64,000 nucleotides of DNA from contig CALMJS010000008.1 in assembly GCA_937864535.1 (NCBI GenBank), positions 31,046-95,045 on the forward strand, written 5' to 3'. Origin of the DNA: an uncultured Paracoccaceae bacterium (GTDB taxonomy: Bacteria > Pseudomonadota > Alphaproteobacteria > Rhodobacterales > Rhodobacteraceae). A program made the translations under genes and the position numbers. Of this stretch, positions 60,680-64,000 are shown piece after piece. The number at the start of each line of letters is the position of its first letter. The first letter of the stretch is position 1. The notes under the pieces were generated by a model. The model was not told the origin of the DNA, made no database searches, and was given only the letters and a program-made list of their open reading frames with translations.

Positions 60680-63487
60680 ATGGTTGTCCATAGCGTTAAT
60701 GTTGGAGCGTCGGACTACGCATCCGAGACCATCTCGCAAGAGATGTTCGGCTTTAATACGCTTTTCACCAAGGATGATCTGAATGCCGGCGGTGCCTTTG
60801 ATACCTTTCTCGAGCAGATGGGCGGTCGGTCGCTGAGGTTCCCAGGAGGCACGGTCACCGAGCAGCTGTTTGCGCCGGGCAGCGAAATCTCCGATCGGTT
60901 TTGGGATGTCGATGCGGTAGCTACGTCGAATAACGACGACTTTGTGACGGCAAAGGAATTCGTCGCCTATACCCATGCCCATGGCATTTCGATTGATTGG
61001 GTTTTGCCGACCGAACATTATTTTTCGGACGAACGCGATACGCAGGGCAATCGCATCCCCTCTCAGCAGGCGGTTCAGGATTTGCTGTCCAAGGTCGACG
61101 CGCTGATCCGTGGGGACTACGGCGACGCCAATATCGACACGTTCACCATCGGCAACGAATACTGGTACAACGATTCCCGCGAAACGCCGGCCGAATACGG
61201 CAAGATGGTCAATGTGATGGCCAAGGGTCTGCAGGATGTGTTCGACCGCTACCGCGCTGAACTGGATGATCCCGACAACTGGACCCAGCCGCAGATCGCC
61301 ATGCAGACCGCCCTTGCCGGTGAGCCAGCGGATATCCCGCTGATCCTCGCGGAAATCGACGCAGAGGCGCGCGGCTATATCGACGTTGTGGAAACCCACT
61401 TCTACCGCAATACCCTCGGCTCGATCGAGAACGCGGATCCGGTATTCGATCGGCTCGACGACATCCAGAATGCCGACGGCTTTGGCAAGCTCGATTACTA
61501 CGTTTCGGAATGGAACGTACGCGCCGACCCCGGTGCCGATTTCGGGCTGGCGCATGCCTCTGATCTGGTGGCGATGGTCGATATCATGGCCCGCTCTGGT
61601 GTTGATCAGGCCTCGCTCTGGGGCACCTCGTACAAGAGCCTGACATCGCGGTTGGCGGTTGAGACTGTGGATGAATACGGTCACACCCATACAGAACTCA
61701 CCGCTGCTGGCGAAGTCATGCGGATGATGGGGCAGAGCCTCGTCGGGACGCGGGTGATCGACTTTGATCTGCCGGACTATATGTCGGACGGGCGCGGTCT
61801 GGACGAGGTCGCAGGCTGGGCGTTTGGTAACCAGGAACATACGGTCATCTTCTTGGCGTCGCGCAGTGATGCCGAGATTGACGTCAATCTGGATCTCAAG
61901 GATCTGGTCGGTCCCTATGGCCATCTGTGGGCGCAACATCTGTCGGTCATGGACGACCAAACGACCGCTATCGACGAAGGGGACCCGCTGTCCGCCCTCG
62001 CCCATCCGGTTGTCGAGACGCTGGATGGCGCCGAGATCGGCACCTCCGGGGAGGTGGCGTTCTCTCTGGGGGCCTACGAGATGGTCCGCCTCGAATTTAC
62101 CGCGCGCGGTTTTGGCGTGCATGTCTATGGCCAGAACAGCGACTTCGACTATGAACAGAACGACGATACGCTGCACGGCACCGGGTACGACGACCTGATC
62201 GAAGGCCATTCGGGCGACGACCACCTGTTCGGCCTCAACGGCAATGACACCCTGCGCGGTGGCGATGGCAACGATAGGCTCGATGGTGGGGCCGGGAACG
62301 ATACCCTCGTCACCGGCGAAGGAAACGATGAGGTCCATACCGGCGCAGGCGAGGACGTTGTGTTCGGCGGCAGCGGTGACGACACTGTGTTCATTGACGA
62401 AGGCTCGACTGCGCATCTCTACCTCGATACCAGCGGGTCGTCGGTCATCCACGGTTTTGATCTGGCCGGTGGCGACACGCTCAGCTTTCTGGGCGAATAT
62501 GAGACGCCAGACGACCTCTTGGAGGCGACCTCGGTTCGTGGGGATGATCTGATCGTCACACACGGCGGCGGCGGTGTTACGGAAATCCTCGGCGCAGCGG
62601 CGCAGATGGACGCCATTGTTGTGTCCCTGTCCGAGTTCAAAGACCCCGAAGGCACGCAGGCGATCATCGACCAGATCAAAACGCTGAGGGCTGAACAGGA
62701 TTTCGAAGATCTGCTGCTCAAGGGAACGCCCCAACAGATCGCGGACTACCTGTCGCATCTCGCACCGGATCAGGTGGCGGCGCTGCTCGATACGCAGGAC
62801 CTGAACGAGTTGATGCACGATTTGCCGTCAGACAACCTGCCGGCCTTGCTGAACGAACTGGACACGGAAACCGCCGGCGCGTTTTTTGCCGACGTCGACC
62901 CGCTGTCCTTGCTTGATCATCTGAACGATCTGGGGGATGCGGCACGGGATATGCTGGACGCCTTTGATCCAGATATTCTGACCAGCTACCTCGGCCGACT
63001 GACAGACGCGTTTCCCGCCCCCGAGGTGCTGCAACCCAGCGCAGAGAGCATCGCGGTCCTCAACGATTACTATGCGGCAAATGATGCCGTCGACAATCCG
63101 CTGATCGAGGCAGAGCAGGCCCCCGCCGAACCTGACGACCTGAGCAGCTATGACGCCGACACGGTCCCTGATGGGGCAGAGTGCTTTGTCGCATCGGCTG
63201 CCTATGGCGACAAGCTCCACCCCGACGTCGAGTATCTGCGCAAGGTGCGCGACCATATTCTGGTACACTTTGCACTGGGCCGTCTGTTCATCTGGGTCTA
63301 CTGGCGTGTTGGTCCGCGTCTGGCCAAGTGGCTGCGCCCCTATCCGCGTGCACGGCGTGCCGTGCGCGGGGCCTTGGCAAGTGTGATTGGTCTCTTGCGT
63401 GGTGCCGCAGTGGTCGCGAAGTTCGATCATGGCTTCCGCAGCTCGGTTTATTTGTCCGGACGCACCGCCAAGTCACCACGTTCCTAA
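60680..63487 (+). CDS. modular protein: GH-A-like glycosidase, RTX repeats, MgtE_N-like repeats, CFI-box C-terminus
   Basis: The 935-residue product has four parts. Residues 1-480 look like a GH-A (GH39/GH51/GH79-related) glycosidase: MFGFNTLFTKDDL, RSLRFPGGTVTEQLF, acid/base Glu160 in TIGNEYW and nucleophile Glu277 in YYVSEWNV. Residues 494-575 are RTX calcium repeats (GGDGNDRLDGGAGND). Residues 683-778 are short helical repeats resembling MgtE_N. The last 100 residues are a CFI-box-like domain (CFVASAAYGDKLHPDVEYLR, Cys835) with a hydrophobic tail. No N-terminal signal is present, so type I secretion is likely. GTG 60611 is an alternative start but spans a terminator. Substrate is unknown. 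Confidence 0.75.
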   Translation: MVVHSVNVGASDYASETISQEMFGFNTLFTKDDLNAGGAFDTFLEQMGGRSLRFPGGTVTEQLFAPGSEISDRFWDVDAVATSNNDDFVTAKEFVAYTHAHGISIDWVLPTEHYFSDERDTQGNRIPSQQAVQDLLSKVDALIRGDYGDANIDTFTIGNEYWYNDSRETPAEYGKMVNVMAKGLQDVFDRYRAELDDPDNWTQPQIAMQTALAGEPADIPLILAEIDAEARGYIDVVETHFYRNTLGSIENADPVFDRLDDIQNADGFGKLDYYVSEWNVRADPGADFGLAHASDLVAMVDIMARSGVDQASLWGTSYKSLTSRLAVETVDEYGHTHTELTAAGEVMRMMGQSLVGTRVIDFDLPDYMSDGRGLDEVAGWAFGNQEHTVIFLASRSDAEIDVNLDLKDLVGPYGHLWAQHLSVMDDQTTAIDEGDPLSALAHPVVETLDGAEIGTSGEVAFSLGAYEMVRLEFTARGFGVHVYGQNSDFDYEQNDDTLHGTGYDDLIEGHSGDDHLFGLNGNDTLRGGDGNDRLDGGAGNDTLVTGEGNDEVHTGAGEDVVFGGSGDDTVFIDEGSTAHLYLDTSGSSVIHGFDLAGGDTLSFLGEYETPDDLLEATSVRGDDLIVTHGGGGVTEILGAAAQMDAIVVSLSEFKDPEGTQAIIDQIKTLRAEQDFEDLLLKGTPQQIADYLSHLAPDQVAALLDTQDLNELMHDLPSDNLPALLNELDTETAGAFFADVDPLSLLDHLNDLGDAARDMLDAFDPDILTSYLGRLTDAFPAPEVLQPSAESIAVLNDYYAANDAVDNPLIEAEQAPAEPDDLSSYDADTVPDGAECFVASAAYGDKLHPDVEYLRKVRDHILVHFALGRLFIWVYWRVGPRLAKWLRPYPRARRAVRGALASVIGLLRGAAVVAKFDHGFRSSVYLSGRTAKSPRS

Positions 63488-63515
63488 AGAAAAATGCAAA
63501 CCGCTGCATTTTCTT
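63487..63515 (+). terminator. terminator-like hairpin after the modular protein
   Basis: AAGAAAAATGCA and TGCATTTTCTT pair with one bulged A around a six-base loop, starting at the stop codon. The T residues lie within the right arm. Confidence 0.5.
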
Positions 63516-63520
63516 GCGTT

Positions 63521-63550
63521 TTGCCTCTGGACACCCCCCACAGCTATGTC
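63521..63550 (+). promoter_or_regulatory. possible promoter of tRNA-Phe
   Basis: TTGCCT and TATGTC are 18 bases apart, a reasonable -35/-10 pair; the tRNA starts 48 bases after the -10. Confidence 0.3.
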
Positions 63551-63598
63551 TAGAACGCCGCTACCCAAGCCGGTTGTGACAAACAATCAGCGTCCCGT

Positions 63599-63673
63599 GC
63601 CCGGGTAGCTCAGGGGTAGAGCAGTGGATTGAAAATCCTCGTGTCGGTGGTTCGATTCCGCCCCCGGGCACCA
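63599..63673 (+). tRNA. tRNA-Phe (GAA)
   Basis: The cloverleaf has acceptor GCCCGGG / CCCGGGC, D-arm GCTC/GAGC, anticodon loop TTGAAAA (GAA, Phe), T-arm TTCGATT, discriminator A and encoded CCA (63671-63673). The anticodon stem GTGGA / TCCTC contains one T-T mismatch. The 3' end is a usual target for integrases. Confidence 0.95.
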
Positions 63674-63674
63674 T

Positions 63675-63702
63675 TTACTTGCAGCACACATATTGCAAGT
63701 AA
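63675..63702. repeat. nine-base inverted repeat beside tRNA-Phe
   Basis: TTACTTGCA and TGCAAGTAA are perfect inverted copies separated by ten bases, immediately after the CCA. There is no T tract, so it is not a standard terminator; it could be a recombinase arm site or a tRNA processing hairpin. Confidence 0.5.
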
Positions 63703-64000
63703 TTGATATTGAACAAAAATCATCAAGATATACCCATTTCTCAAGCCTTTTTGCTACAGGTTTTGCTACAGCTCTAAGCTGCGGTGAGGGCATACATGCA
63801 TCGAGACTTTCGAGGAAAATGGCGGGAAGCCTAAGCCATTCGCAGAGCGTATTCGGCTTTGAGAACTCTCCCTTGAGACCCACGTAGGACTTCGTGAGTC
63901 GCACATGAGCAGAGTGATTTCGACACCTCAGGCGTCCACCGTACCGTGAGGTGGTCCCTGTTTCCCGGACAGATTTGCGGCGCTGCTAAGCTTGCCTGTT
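63703..64000. other. region without a recognisable gene at the right edge
   Basis: No reading frame in the last 298 bases has a recognisable start and family. The open frame on the minus strand reads through tRNA-Phe and is an artefact. The final 60 bases (GGTCCCTGTTTCCCGGACAG) slightly resemble ends of some IS3-type elements, but the element would lie beyond the edge. Confidence 0.35.
63749..63771 (+). repeat. tandem direct repeat TTTTGCTACAG
   Basis: Two exact copies of the eleven-base word TTTTGCTACAG lie at 63749-63759 and 63761-63771. They are in a gene-free stretch of low GC content. Confidence 0.6.

Noticed and set aside
60644..62818. 724-codon open frame on the minus strand opposite the modular protein
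   Set aside because: It mirrors a sense frame with recognisable glycosidase and RTX motifs; its own sequence has no domain and it is an artefact of codon bias.
63587..63904. Minus-strand frame reading through tRNA-Phe (contains GAESNHRHEDFQST)
   Set aside because: This peptide is the well-known translation of a tRNA gene on the wrong strand, not a protein.
1..64000. CRISPR array, prophage or complete mobile element
   Set aside because: No regular spaced repeats, phage genes, transposase or integrase were found in the window.

Overview
The window looks like a chromosomal segment of a Rhodobacteraceae (Roseobacter-type) alphaproteobacterium. The evidence is the pairing of ethylmalonyl-CoA mutase with crotonyl-CoA carboxylase/reductase, an HvrA-like H-NS protein, a LuxR/LuxI pair with a CtrA-type box, an RpoHII-type heat-shock sigma factor, the hisD-UPF0262 and infA-maf-rng-yacG blocks, and many 4-base stop/start overlaps (ATGA, GTGA). 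Coding density is high and most genes are housekeeping. No rRNA, CRISPR array, prophage or complete insertion sequence is seen. These assignments were made by reading translations and motifs; no database search was run.

Layout: 1-7.1 kb holds an edge-cut DUF6455-type gene, a DUF1989 gene behind an FNR-type box, an H-NS-like protein, and the ethylmalonyl-CoA block (ecm, a PlsC-like acyltransferase, a lipoprotein, ccrA). 7.2-8.9 kb is a quorum-sensing locus (small ORF, luxR, luxI). 8.9-12.1 kb has a helicase, a TIGR02186 membrane protein and a TauE-type exporter. 12.2-18.0 kb is a purine-nucleoside salvage operon: BMP binding protein, double ATPase, two permeases and nucleoside phosphorylase, with a strong terminator after the first gene. 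18.2-24.7 kb carries rimI-tsaB-nifU, a small secreted protein, a universal stress protein, trpS, a rhomboid-like protein lacking its catalytic residues, and murJ. 24.7-31 kb has glnD, an LpoA-like lipoprotein, rsmI, yraN and gshB. 31-38.3 kb has comM, a GST, two cobalamin-related genes, rpoHII, coaBC, dut and a membrane-anchored MoeB/ThiF protein.

38.3-43.2 kb holds an amino-acid ABC transporter without its ATPase but with an unknown protein between binding protein and permease, then a flavin reductase, a GNAT/EcsC pair and a LuxR solo. 43.3-51.5 kb has ptsP, lysC, DUF1178, a NUDIX hydrolase, an HDAC-type deacetylase and a chemoreceptor. After tRNA-Thr, 51.8-60.1 kb is a dense plus-strand run: murA, DUF2948, hisD, UPF0262, LMW phosphatase, NTF2-like, GNAT, C-N hydrolase, then infA-maf-rng-yacG.

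The right end (60.1-64.0 kb) differs in character. A 550-base, relatively AT-rich spacer contains a perfect 14-base palindrome and an intrinsic terminator just before a 935-residue modular protein: GH-A-like glycosidase fold, RTX calcium repeats, MgtE_N-like helical repeats and a CFI-box C-terminus. A tRNA-Phe and an AT-rich flank with short repeats follow, which may be the edge of a mobile region. This modular protein and its control region are the best candidate for something undescribed. Secondary candidates are the catalytically empty rhomboid, the unknown protein in the ABC operon, the AHL-pocket-deficient LuxR solo, and the CtrA box in front of luxR/luxI.
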